The notes under the pieces are model-generated. The model saw only the letters and a list, made by a program, of their open reading frames with translations, was not told where the DNA came from and made no database searches. A DNA stretch of 64,000 nucleotides, from NCBI GenBank assembly GCA_029243605.1, contig JAQWRT010000033.1, forward strand, positions 1 to 64,000. Direction: 5' to 3'. Origin of the DNA: Myxococcota bacterium. GTDB taxonomy: Bacteria > Myxococcota_A > UBA9160 > UBA4427. Positions 35,806 to 44,915 of the stretch are shown here, piece after piece (within the stretch, counting starts at the first letter, position 1; the number at the start of each line of letters is the position of its first letter). Both the position numbers and the translations under genes were made by a program.

Positions 35806-37026
35806 CTAGAGAAAATCGGTGAAATCGACTCCGCCGTTGACCCGGAGAGACTCCACCACGTGGCGAACCACCAGCAAAGCCGATCCATCAACCGTCATGT
35901 TGTCGACGATCGGGACGTTATTCCGATCGGCCTGCTCGAGGAGATAGCGCTGGATCTTCAGGATCTCCTCAAGCCTCTCAACATAGCGAGCCGCGTCCCG
36001 GGCTCGTTGCCGGCGTGCCCGAGCTTCGAACTGACTCTCGAAGGCCTGCTCATCCAGACGGCCCACCATCAGGAAGAAAACGTGGGCGCGGTCCGCGTAT
36101 TCCTCTAAATCGATCAAGCCGGGCACCAGCGCGACCCCATCGAGCACGATGCTCGTATTTTCTTCGATAGCCCGGTCCAGCATCGCGCGAACTCCCACCG
36201 ACACCGTCGATGCCTGGGAGAGGAATCCGTCGATAACCGGGTCTTCTTCGCGTCCCAGAGCCGGTAGCTCCCGGTAGGCATCGAAGGAGGAGACGTGGAT
36301 CGCAGGCATCAGGTCCGGCGAAAGCATGATGCGCATGATATGTCGAATAGAATCGGTCGAGAGCATGCGGCTGACACCGAGTCGCTGGGCAACCGCCAAG
36401 GCAAGAGAAGTCTTCCCCACCCCCGCAGTCCCGCCCAGGAGAATGATGACCGGCTTCTCGGGTTCCTCGAATTTCCGCCAGACGAGATAGCGCTGGGCGA
36501 CGCGGTTGCCGAAGCGTTCGAGAAGAGCGTCGTAGGCAAACCGACGAAGCTCGACCTGAGTCACCTCCTCGGTCCCTCGCTGAATCAAGTTGGCCTCGAT
36601 CACGCGGGCCACCTCAAAAGCATCATCGGGGGCCAGGGATGCGGCCAACAAGCTCTGGGATAGAGTTCCCTTCGAAAAATGAGTACTGCCGCGGTTCCCC
36701 ACCACCTGGAGGGTCGCCGGCAACTGAATCGGCTGCTCGCTCTCGGCCCCCTCGCCGACGATCTCGTGCACAATTTTGGCCAACTCGGCACGTTCCACCC
36801 GGCCGCGTCCCTGGATCATGCCCGACACCTGGCCAGCGGTGGAATAGGCTTCGTCGAAACCGATGCCCCGAGCCATCAGGGAATGAACCATGATGCCGCG
36901 CATATAGGGGCGCTCGGCACCGGATTCCTCGACCACCAGAACACGCGTTCCCGCCCGAGCGGAGTCTTGGCTTCCCGGATCGTTTTTGTTCTTTTTAGCC
37001 GACAAAAGACAACACCTCTGAGACAC
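35806..37026 (-). CDS. 2-phosphoglycerate kinase-like protein (ATP-cone-like region + P-loop kinase)
   Basis: N-terminal YMRGIMVHSLMARGIGFDEAYSTAGQVSGMI; IILLGGTAGVGKTSLALAVAQRLGVSRMLSTDSIRHIMRIMLSPDLMPAIHVSSFDAYREL. Confidence 0.75.
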   Translation of the reverse strand: MSQRCCLLSAKKNKNDPGSQDSARAGTRVLVVEESGAERPYMRGIMVHSLMARGIGFDEAYSTAGQVSGMIQGRGRVERAELAKIVHEIVGEGAESEQPIQLPATLQVVGNRGSTHFSKGTLSQSLLAASLAPDDAFEVARVIEANLIQRGTEEVTQVELRRFAYDALLERFGNRVAQRYLVWRKFEEPEKPVIILLGGTAGVGKTSLALAVAQRLGVSRMLSTDSIRHIMRIMLSPDLMPAIHVSSFDAYRELPALGREEDPVIDGFLSQASTVSVGVRAMLDRAIEENTSIVLDGVALVPGLIDLEEYADRAHVFFLMVGRLDEQAFESQFEARARRQRARDAARYVERLEEILKIQRYLLEQADRNNVPIVDNMTVDGSALLVVRHVVESLRVNGGVDFTDFL

Positions 37027-37385
37027 AATGTACGACCCGCGCGGCGTCAGCGCCGGAGGCCGGGGCGGGCGATCTAAAACGGACGCGACGGCGTGCGGGA
37101 AGATCCCGCAGAGTCAATTCAACACGCCAGCTGTCCGGGCGGGCCAAAAATGGCCGCAAATCCTTCAGAAAGCCTGACAAAGCACTAATTGGCACAAATT
37201 AGCTCTTTTTTGGGTTGACTTCTAGGGCAGTAAACCGTTACTTCGTTGCCAGAGATCGAAGATCTCCTTGCCGCCAGACCCCCAGCGAGCGAGCCGGAGA
37301 ACGGAGTGTCGCGATTTTTCTCCCGCACCAGTCCTGGGCATGGGCGGTTTCCCTTGCCCGGATCTCGGGTTCAGGGGCCAGGCGA

Positions 37386-37946
37386 ATGAGTTCGCCCAGC
37401 GCCCATCCACCCCTGGCCGCGCCTTCCGAGGTGCGTCCCCCGACTCGGCGACCCACTCCGCGGAGCGAGGCCAGCCGATCCGATAGCTCGGAACTCTTCC
37501 CTACCCGGGACGTTCTCGAGATCGTCGGAGTCTCCCGCAGGCAACTCCAGTACTGGTCCCAAACCAATCTGGTGCGTCCATCGCTCCGAACCGTGGGCGG
37601 ACATCATCGATACAGTTTCGAGGATCTCGTCACCCTCAAGGCGGTTCGTCGTCTCATCGACGCCGGCATCTCGGTCCAACGCATTCGCAATGGAATCCGG
37701 ATGCTGCGTGAAGCCTTGAGAAGCGGGTCCCGGCCCCTAGGCGAACTCACCCTGATCGCGACCGGCGATCTTGTTCTCGTCCTGCCCGAACAGAGCGACT
37801 TCGAAGTCCTCCATGGGCATGAATGGATTTTTCCGATCAGCGAATTTCGTCGAGAAATCGATGCCCGAGCTGAAGACCATCGCCGCAAATCGAAGGACAA
37901 ACACACAAGAGGAGGGGCCCCGAATTTTGAACCGAACCCCGTCTAG
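37386..37946 (+). CDS. MerR-family HTH protein
   Basis: LEIVGVSRRQLQYWSQTNLVRPSLRTVGGHHRYSFEDLVTLKAVRRLIDAGISVQRIRNGIRML. Confidence 0.85.
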   Translation: MSSPSAHPPLAAPSEVRPPTRRPTPRSEASRSDSSELFPTRDVLEIVGVSRRQLQYWSQTNLVRPSLRTVGGHHRYSFEDLVTLKAVRRLIDAGISVQRIRNGIRMLREALRSGSRPLGELTLIATGDLVLVLPEQSDFEVLHGHEWIFPISEFRREIDARAEDHRRKSKDKHTRGGAPNFEPNPV

Positions 37947-38050
37947 GCACGGAGCCCCACCCATGTCCACAAAGGGAAGCGCGACCAGAAGAAGCTCGCT
38001 GGAAAACGTCTCGAATTGCTCGGAAATATTTGGCAACCGGGGGATGAGCT

Positions 38051-39127
38051 ATGCGGACCATTAGCATCGTCAATCAGAAGGGTGGCTGCGGGAAGACCAC
38101 GACTACGGTCAGCCTGGCGGGAGCCCTCGCCGGGGACGGTTTTGCCGTTCTCGTCATCGATATGGATCCCCAGGCCCATGCCAGCATGGCCCTGGGAGTC
38201 GATCCAGAAGAGATCGAGGAGAATCTCTACGAGGTCCTGGTCGAACCCGATGCCAGCGGTCGCCTGGATGGAGTGGTCGTGAACGCATCCCGGGGAATCG
38301 ACCTCGCACCCGGGGGCATCGTTCTCTCCGCCCTGGAACAACGACTCGCCGCCGAAAACCAGGAAGCGCGAACCGAGCGTCTGGCCGCCGCCTTGGGCTC
38401 CCTGAGGAGCCAGTACGATTTTGCCCTGATCGATTGCCCCCCGGCGGTGGGATTGCTCACCTTCAACGCCCTGAGGGCTTCGCAAGAGGTGATCGTCCCG
38501 CTGGAAACCAGTTCCTTCGCGATCGACGGGGTTCAGAAACTCCTGGAAACCCTCGCCCTTCTGATGGAGCGAGTGGGTCACACTCTCTCCGTTCGGGTGT
38601 TGCCAAGCCTCTATGACGGGCGGACGCGCTATGCGCGCGAGACCCTCGGCGAGATACGCGAACTCTTCAAGGAACTCTGCTTCGACTCGGTCGTGCGGCT
38701 CAATGTGAAGCTGCGGGAAGCCGCTCGGGAGGGCATGCCGATTTCGCTCTGGGCCCCCGATTCCAACGGGGCCGCCGACTACGCTTCGGTGGCCATGGAA
38801 GTCGCCATGGGACCACCCGCCGAGATCGAGGCCGGGAGCGATACCGAGACTGAAGCGGCCCGGGAGGTGGTAATCGAATACCGCGATTCCCAAGCCAACG
38901 ACGTCCGCATTGCGGGTGATTTCAACGGCTGGGTCCCCGACCGGAACGTTCTCTCGCGGGTGGAGGCCAGCGGGCGCACCCGAGTCTGGGTCAAGGTCCT
39001 CAAACTGCCCCCGGGCGTCTACCAATACCGCTATTTCGTCGATGGCCAATGGAGAGTGGACCCAGAAAACGAGGAAAGTTCTCCCGGACCCATGGGCCAG
39101 ACCAACTCCGTTCTCTACGTCCGCTGA
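38051..39127 (+). CDS. ParA-family ATPase fused to C-terminal CBM48/AMPK-type glycogen-binding domain
   Basis: Deviant Walker A NQKGGCGKTTTTVSLAGAL, Walker B YDFALIDCPPAVGLLTFNAL. C-terminus VVIEYRDSQANDVRIAGDFNGWVPDRNVLSRVEASGRTRVWVKVLKLPPGVYQYRYFVDGQWRVDPENEESSPGPMGQTNSVLYV. Confidence 0.9.
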   Translation: MRTISIVNQKGGCGKTTTTVSLAGALAGDGFAVLVIDMDPQAHASMALGVDPEEIEENLYEVLVEPDASGRLDGVVVNASRGIDLAPGGIVLSALEQRLAAENQEARTERLAAALGSLRSQYDFALIDCPPAVGLLTFNALRASQEVIVPLETSSFAIDGVQKLLETLALLMERVGHTLSVRVLPSLYDGRTRYARETLGEIRELFKELCFDSVVRLNVKLREAAREGMPISLWAPDSNGAADYASVAMEVAMGPPAEIEAGSDTETEAAREVVIEYRDSQANDVRIAGDFNGWVPDRNVLSRVEASGRTRVWVKVLKLPPGVYQYRYFVDGQWRVDPENEESSPGPMGQTNSVLYVR

Positions 39128-39136
39128 CTCGAAAAT

Positions 39137-39925
39137 ATGGCGCGAAACCTCTCAGACGTGCTCCACTATTTTGGTCCCGAGTTGGCCGAAGCCGAGGCCC
39201 AGGTGCGGCCGGCCGAGGACGCGCCCCGGGCCGAGGCTCCGGCCTGCCGGATCATCGGTGTCCCCATTGGCAGCCGGGACGTCGTCCGGGCGGCGTTCGC
39301 CTGGAATATCGCGGTGGAGGTGGTCCGGCTCGGAGGTCGAGCAACGATCCTCTGCCCGGACGAGACGAGCCCTTCACCGCTCTGGCCCCAGGCCAGCACC
39401 GGCCCACTGGGGGTGGCACTGCGCCCGAGCCTGGCCCAAAACCTCGACGAACTCCTCGCCAGTGCCCAGGATTGGGCCGCCAACACCGCCCACAAAAGCG
39501 AGAGCGACCTTCTCCTCGTCCGAATTCCCCCCGAGTGGATCAGCGCAGCCGTTGCCCCCTCCCCACTCCTCGATTGGGTCCTCCTCTTCACATCCTCCGA
39601 AGAAGCCAACCTCCAGGAAGCCCTCGCGCTCACCCGCAATGTCGTCGACCGTCACCCCGGGGCAAGGGTCGGCATCACGATTCACGGAGCCCAAAGCCGA
39701 GAGGAAGCCGAGACCGCCTTCGGCAACCTGGCCCGGGCCTCGCGCGAGAAAACAGGGCGTGATGTCCGCAGCTACGGCCTGCTGGTCGACGATCTCGATG
39801 TCTACCGAGCGATCGTCGCCCAACGCCCCATCGGCCTAGCCCATCCACAGTCTCCAGCCGCGCGTGCCCTCCGCGATGTCGCCGAACTTCTACTCGGGGA
39901 CATCGAGGAAGACGCCCGTGGTTGA
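39137..39925 (+). CDS. MinD/ParA-like protein with no recognisable P-loop
   Basis: IIGVPIGSRDVVRAAFAWNIAVEVVRLGGRATILCPDE aligns by eye with the MinD N-terminus minus GKGGVGKS/T. C-terminal DLDVYRAIVAQRPIGLAHPQSPAARALRDVAELLLG is MinD/FlhG-like. Confidence 0.6.
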   Translation: MARNLSDVLHYFGPELAEAEAQVRPAEDAPRAEAPACRIIGVPIGSRDVVRAAFAWNIAVEVVRLGGRATILCPDETSPSPLWPQASTGPLGVALRPSLAQNLDELLASAQDWAANTAHKSESDLLLVRIPPEWISAAVAPSPLLDWVLLFTSSEEANLQEALALTRNVVDRHPGARVGITIHGAQSREEAETAFGNLARASREKTGRDVRSYGLLVDDLDVYRAIVAQRPIGLAHPQSPAARALRDVAELLLGDIEEDARG

Positions 39926-40529
39926 ATTCGCAAGAATCCCGCCGGGTTCGGCCAAGGCCATCCGGGCCGAGGCTCGCGAGCAATTGGGACAGCTGGGCCA
40001 AGGGCTCCGGGTCATCGCCGAGGACGTGATGGGCCTCACCTCCTCCATCGATCTGCTCGCCGTAGACCCAGACGGGGGCCTGGTGGCCATACTCATCGCC
40101 AGTGAGCCCGACCAGGAGCCCGCCCTGCTCGGCCGGGGGATCGCGCACAGGGCATGGGCCGACCAGCGGGCCAAGGATTGGTGCACCCTCGCCCCGGAAC
40201 TCGCCATCGCATGGGATCGGCCCGCGCGCTGCATCCTCCTGGCCCCAGATTTTGGAGAGGAGACCCGGCTGGCGGCCCGCACCCTGGGCTCGGACACCGT
40301 CCTCCTGGTCCGCTATCTCGCCCTGCGCGCCGGAAAGGAGACCGGGCTGCTCCTCGAACCCCTGGCACACTTGCCCGAGCCCGGGAGGGCGGCCCCATCG
40401 GAGCCGACGATCAAGCCCCTCCCCCGGTCCCCGACCCAGGAAATGGACCCACTGCCCGAGTTTCGCAGCAAGCTCGCCGATCGCGACCTACGCACCCAGA
40501 GGGCCCCTACGCCTCTCCCTGCGGGGTAA
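39918..40529 (+). CDS. Hypothetical protein with restriction-endonuclease-like (NucS-like) region lacking an obvious ExK
   Basis: GLTSSIDLLAVDPDGGLVAILIASEPDQEPALLGRGIAHRAWADQRAKDW. GTG start overlaps the upstream stop. Confidence 0.5.
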   Translation: MVEFARIPPGSAKAIRAEAREQLGQLGQGLRVIAEDVMGLTSSIDLLAVDPDGGLVAILIASEPDQEPALLGRGIAHRAWADQRAKDWCTLAPELAIAWDRPARCILLAPDFGEETRLAARTLGSDTVLLVRYLALRAGKETGLLLEPLAHLPEPGRAAPSEPTIKPLPRSPTQEMDPLPEFRSKLADRDLRTQRAPTPLPAG

Positions 40530-40699
40530 TTAACCCAGCTCACGCGACCCGGGGATCTTGAGAGATTTTTCGGGGTTTTCCACATATTTTTGACACCTCC
40601 GAGACTATCCCGGCCACATCACTAGGAGAGGAACTGCGCCGCTCAGGCAATGCAGGGAATCCACTGGGAACTGAATCTGGGAATTCAGGGGGATATGGC

Positions 40700-41356
40700 A
40701 TGCGAAATCCGGAAAATGAAGGAATAGGAACCGGGAGAGCGACTGGGACGGCAAAAACTCTCGCCGGTCACCCGCACCGCGGCGCTCCCGCAACGCATTC
40801 GAGGGCCGACTCGCCCGACGAAATCAGTGATCGCGAGATCATCGACCGCGTGAGCAAGGGCGATCGCGAAGCGTTTGAGCTTCTCTACGAGCGCTATTTC
40901 ACCCGTATCTACCGCTTTATCGCGCGTCGCATGGGCGTCCGCGCAGACGTCGAGGAGACCACCCAAGAGGTCTTCATCGCGGTCTTTTCGAGTCTCGATT
41001 CTTTTCGCGGCGAGGCTCCGTTTTCCGCCTGGATCTACGGCGTAACCCGACGAGTCATCGCGAGTCGCTTCAAGCGCAAGCGCCACCCCATGGTGCCGCT
41101 GCTCGAAGAAGACTCCGAAAGCAACACCGCACACGCCAGCACGCGACCAACCCCCCTCGAAGAGTACGAATGCCAGGAGCGCATCGAAGAACTGACGGCG
41201 GCGGCTGAAAAATTGAGCGATGAACAAAAGGAACTCTTCCGCCTGCATCACATCGACGACCACTCCATCAGCGAGATCGCGATCCGCATGAGCAAGAGCG
41301 AGGACGCGGTCAAGTCGAACCTCTACCGCGCACGAAAGGTTCTGCTCCCGCGCTGA
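40700..41356 (+). CDS. Sigma-70-family (ECF-like) RNA polymerase sigma factor
   Basis: DREAFELLYERYFTRIYRFIARRMGVRADVEETTQEVFIAVFSSLDSFRGEAPFSAWIYGVTRRV...IRMSKSEDAVKSNLYRARK. Confidence 0.92.
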   Translation: MRNPENEGIGTGRATGTAKTLAGHPHRGAPATHSRADSPDEISDREIIDRVSKGDREAFELLYERYFTRIYRFIARRMGVRADVEETTQEVFIAVFSSLDSFRGEAPFSAWIYGVTRRVIASRFKRKRHPMVPLLEEDSESNTAHASTRPTPLEEYECQERIEELTAAAEKLSDEQKELFRLHHIDDHSISEIAIRMSKSEDAVKSNLYRARKVLLPR

Positions 41357-41461
41357 ATCGGCGTTCTCGGCGGATTTCCACCGGGTTCTGCGGCGAAACC
41401 CAGACTCTCACCGACCCTGGGTCCCTGAGACTCCGGGGAGTCGCTGCTATCCTGCGCGCCC

Positions 41462-42067
41462 ATGTCTTCTCCCAAGCCTCCCACGCCCCCAAGTCGAGCG
41501 CCGCTCTCCACCGCCTTGATCGCCCTGGTAGGCTCCGAAGCCCAGGGCAGTAGCCAGCGCCTGGAATTCACGGCCCGGGGTGAGCGGGTGCCCGCGCGCT
41601 GGCTCCGCCCTATCGCTCAGGCCGGTAGCCCCCTGCCCCTGGCGATCGTCGTTCACGACGAGAGCGAGACGACTCACCAACCCACCCTGGCGGGCTACCA
41701 CGCCGAGGCCGTGGCCACCCTGGACATGAACTGGCCGCTGACCGGATCGCGACGCAGTCCAAAGATGAGCCTCCGCCTACTGGAGGCCCTCGCGTCGCCG
41801 GGGGAGAGTCCGGTGCACAAACTCCTGCTCGAACAATTCCGCGCCCAGGCTCTGGAGGAGTTCGCCTGCCTTCTCGAATCCGCTCAGAGCCTGGCGGTTT
41901 CAGAGATCAGACACGTTGATTTCATCCTGGCCCCCGCGCGAGAGCGAAACCCGGACGCGGCCCAGCCCCTCTTCGCCCGCCTCTCGGAGCCCAGGCATTC
42001 CCAGGGGATTTCTGCCGCAGCAGCGCCCGAGAGGCTCCGGGATTTCCTCGACGATTTGCTCCCCTGA
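41462..42067 (+). CDS. Hypothetical protein
   Basis: 201-aa ORF in a gap between confident genes; no recognised motif. Confidence 0.5.
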   Translation: MSSPKPPTPPSRAPLSTALIALVGSEAQGSSQRLEFTARGERVPARWLRPIAQAGSPLPLAIVVHDESETTHQPTLAGYHAEAVATLDMNWPLTGSRRSPKMSLRLLEALASPGESPVHKLLLEQFRAQALEEFACLLESAQSLAVSEIRHVDFILAPARERNPDAAQPLFARLSEPRHSQGISAAAAPERLRDFLDDLLP

Positions 42068-42132
42068 ACGAGCTATCCGTTCCCTGAGAGCGCGGCTACC
42101 ATTCGCCCAAACCGGTTAGGAAGGAAACCATC

Positions 42133-43191
42133 ATGCAGGCGCCTCTGAAACACAACATCGAGTCCAGAAAATTCACCCTGGGGTTCGCCCTGCTACTCGG
42201 CTTGATCGCCGCCCTGGCCTGCGCGAACCCGGGAGAAGGAGGCAGCGACAACACGCCTTCCGTGGCGCAGCTCGACGGTGAACCCATCACCCTCGGCGCC
42301 GTGGACGACCGGATCAAGGGTGAACTCTTCGCCGAAAAATTTCCTGCCGGCCGGGGAGATTCCGCGCTCTATTCCGCCAGGCGTGATGCGATTATTGCCA
42401 TCGTCGACGAAAGGCTACTGACCCAAAACGCCGAGGCCGCCAACCTCAGCCCCGAGGACTGGATGAGTGCACAACTCGCGGAACTCCCGCCGGTCACCGA
42501 CGCCGACGTCCAAGCTTTCTTCGCCGAGAACCAGGAACGCTTCCCACCCGAAGCCACCCTCGGAGCTCTCTCCGGCCCGATCCGCGAATATCTCGCGCAA
42601 AAAAACCAGGAGGGGGTTCGCACCAAGCTGCGCGAGGAAGCCTCGCTCGAAATTTCGCTTCCCCGGGACAGGGCACCCGTAGCGGCGGTTGGGCCCGCTC
42701 TGGGTCCGGAGACCGCGGCCGTCACCATCATCGAGTTCAGCGATTTCCAATGCCCCTACTGCGCCCGAGTCGCCCCCACCGTCCGTGAAATCGCCGACCG
42801 CTACCCCGAGGATGTACGGGTCGTCTTCCGTCACCTCCCCCTGAGCTTCCATGACCAGGCTCGGGGCGCGGCCTACGCGTCGATCTGTGCTGGAGAACAA
42901 AATAAGTTCTGGGAATACCACGACCTGCTTTTTGCCAATCAGCGAGCGCTCCAGGAGGAGCAACTGATGGGTTATGCCGAGACCCTGGAGCTGGACATGA
43001 CAAGCTTCAAGACCTGCATGGTGGCCCCCGAAACCGAAGCTCTCGTGGCCGCCGACGTCGAAGCCGCCGGCAAGGTGGGCGCGACCGGGACCCCTGCGTT
43101 CTTCGTCAACGGCGTCTTCATCAGCGGAGCCCAGCCCATCGAAGTTTTCGAGGGCATGATCCAGGAAGAACTCACGGGCGCCGGGGGCTGA
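42133..43191 (+). CDS. Lipoprotein-like DsbA/thioredoxin-4 protein with SurA-N-like N-terminal region
   Basis: Lipobox-like ALAC; SVAQLDGEPITLGAVDDRI...AQFFAENQERFP-type region; IEFSDFQCPYCARVAPTVREI...GTPAFFVNGVFISGAQP. Confidence 0.85.
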   Translation: MQAPLKHNIESRKFTLGFALLLGLIAALACANPGEGGSDNTPSVAQLDGEPITLGAVDDRIKGELFAEKFPAGRGDSALYSARRDAIIAIVDERLLTQNAEAANLSPEDWMSAQLAELPPVTDADVQAFFAENQERFPPEATLGALSGPIREYLAQKNQEGVRTKLREEASLEISLPRDRAPVAAVGPALGPETAAVTIIEFSDFQCPYCARVAPTVREIADRYPEDVRVVFRHLPLSFHDQARGAAYASICAGEQNKFWEYHDLLFANQRALQEEQLMGYAETLELDMTSFKTCMVAPETEALVAADVEAAGKVGATGTPAFFVNGVFISGAQPIEVFEGMIQEELTGAGG

Positions 43192-43199
43192 CCCGGCGC

Positions 43200-44606
43200 T
43201 CAGGCGCCGATTTTCTCGACCTGGTCGAGGATGCGATCCCGCTCCTCGACCATCTTGGCCTCGCTCTCTGCTTCCAGGTTCAACCGGAGCACCGGCTCGG
43301 TATTCGAGGGGCGAAGGTTGAACCACCAATCGGAATAGCCGACGAGAAGGCCATCGAGCTTGGATACCGTCGGTGCGCCGGCATGCTCCGCTTCCATGGC
43401 TCCCAGAACCGCCGCGGTATCCCTCACTCGGCGGTTGATTTCCCCGCTGGCATGGTAGCGCCGCAGGGGGGCGACAATCTCGGAGAGCGGGCGTCCCTCC
43501 ACCGCCAGAACATCGAGCAGCGCCACGAAGGTCGCAATGGCATCGTCGGCGATCAGGTCGTTGTCGAACCGAAAATACGTGTGTCCCGAGAGTTCGCCGG
43601 CGAAAATTGCCCCGGACTCCCGCATATGCGCTTTGACGAACGAATGGCCGACCCGGCACATCTCGGCCCGACCGCCGGCTTGCTCGATTTCCTCGGCGAC
43701 CGCCCGGCTCGAACGAAGATCGTATAGGACCAAGCCACCGGGGTTGCGAGCGAGTTGATAGCGAGCGAGGAGCCCGGTCATCAGGTCCGACGCCACCGGA
43801 CGCCCCTGTTCATCGACAAAGACCGCGCGGTCCGCATCCCCGTCGAAAGCAACCCCAAAGTCCGCGCCCACCCGACGAACCGCCTCGGAGACGTCCGAAA
43901 GATTCTCGACCTTCAGGGGGTCCGCTTCATGGTTGGGAAAGGTTCCGTCCGGTTCAAAATAGAGACGCTCAACCTCGATCTTCAAGGCCTCGAGCACGGG
44001 CTCGAGGCCCACGCTCGCCATACCGTTACCGCAGTCGATGGCGGCCCGAACCGCCGGGCGACCGGTGCCCACCGAAAGAGCCTGCTCGGCATAGCCCCCG
44101 CGGACGTCCCGCTCCACAACGCTTCCTCGAGGCGAGACCGGGGGGGCGTCAGCGCACGCCTGGACCAGTGCTTCGATCTCTTTGAGGCCACTCGCCTCAC
44201 CGATGGGGATCGCCTTCTCACGGCAAATCTTGAAGCCGTTGTACTCACCCGGGTTGTGGGAGGCGGTCACCATCACCCCGCCACCGGCGCCGGTTTCGGC
44301 CACGGCGAAATACATCATGGGGGTGGCAGCGAGCCCCAGATCGATCACCGAAACGCCCTCGTCCGTGATGCCTCGTACTAGCGCCTGGCACAATTCGGGT
44401 GAGTGCGAGCGGGCATCTCGGCCCACCACGAGGCTCTCCGCTCCCACAAAACGAGCCGTCGCCCGCCCGATTCCATAGGCGATTTCGGCGTTCAACTCGT
44501 CGGGGACAACCCCCCGGATATCATAGGCTTTGAAGATTGCCACTCCGGACTCCTCCCTGGGCTCCTCCCTCGGAGCAGCCGGCTTCAAAAATGGGAACCG
44601 AACCAT
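43200..44606 (-). CDS. Phosphomannomutase/phosphoglucomutase (start may be GTG at 44543)
   Basis: FKAYDIRGVVPDELN...VVGRDARSHSPEL...GVMVTASHNPGEYNGFK...VAFDGDADRAVFVDEQG...GELSGHTYF. Confidence 0.93.
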   Translation of the reverse strand: MVRFPFLKPAAPREEPREESGVAIFKAYDIRGVVPDELNAEIAYGIGRATARFVGAESLVVGRDARSHSPELCQALVRGITDEGVSVIDLGLAATPMMYFAVAETGAGGGVMVTASHNPGEYNGFKICREKAIPIGEASGLKEIEALVQACADAPPVSPRGSVVERDVRGGYAEQALSVGTGRPAVRAAIDCGNGMASVGLEPVLEALKIEVERLYFEPDGTFPNHEADPLKVENLSDVSEAVRRVGADFGVAFDGDADRAVFVDEQGRPVASDLMTGLLARYQLARNPGGLVLYDLRSSRAVAEEIEQAGGRAEMCRVGHSFVKAHMRESGAIFAGELSGHTYFRFDNDLIADDAIATFVALLDVLAVEGRPLSEIVAPLRRYHASGEINRRVRDTAAVLGAMEAEHAGAPTVSKLDGLLVGYSDWWFNLRPSNTEPVLRLNLEAESEAKMVEERDRILDQVEKIGA

Positions 44607-44690
44607 CCTACGGCTTGACCCGGCGCCAAGCTAGGGGCACTTTCCCGCCTGAAGCGGTCGGAGCCTGGAGGCCGTCACGGAGTAATCAGG

Positions 44691-44894
44691 ATGTTTGGAC
44701 TCGGCGCCACAGAACTCGGGATCATTCTCGTCATCGTCGTCATTCTCTTCGGCGCGCGAAGGCTCCCCGAAATCGGCTCGGGGGTGGGCAAAGCCATCAA
44801 GAATTTCAAGGCAGGCGTTTCCGGGGACGACCAAATCGACGTCACCCCAGGAAAAGACGACAGCGCCGACGAGACCAACGACAAGCGCAGCTAG
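44691..44894 (+). CDS. tatA: Sec-independent translocase TatA
   Basis: [42 protein letters not shown]. Confidence 0.95.
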   Translation: MFGLGATELGIILVIVVILFGARRLPEIGSGVGKAIKNFKAGVSGDDQIDVTPGKDDSADETNDKRS

Positions 44895-44915
44895 ACCGGG
44901 ACACCGCCCCGAAGA

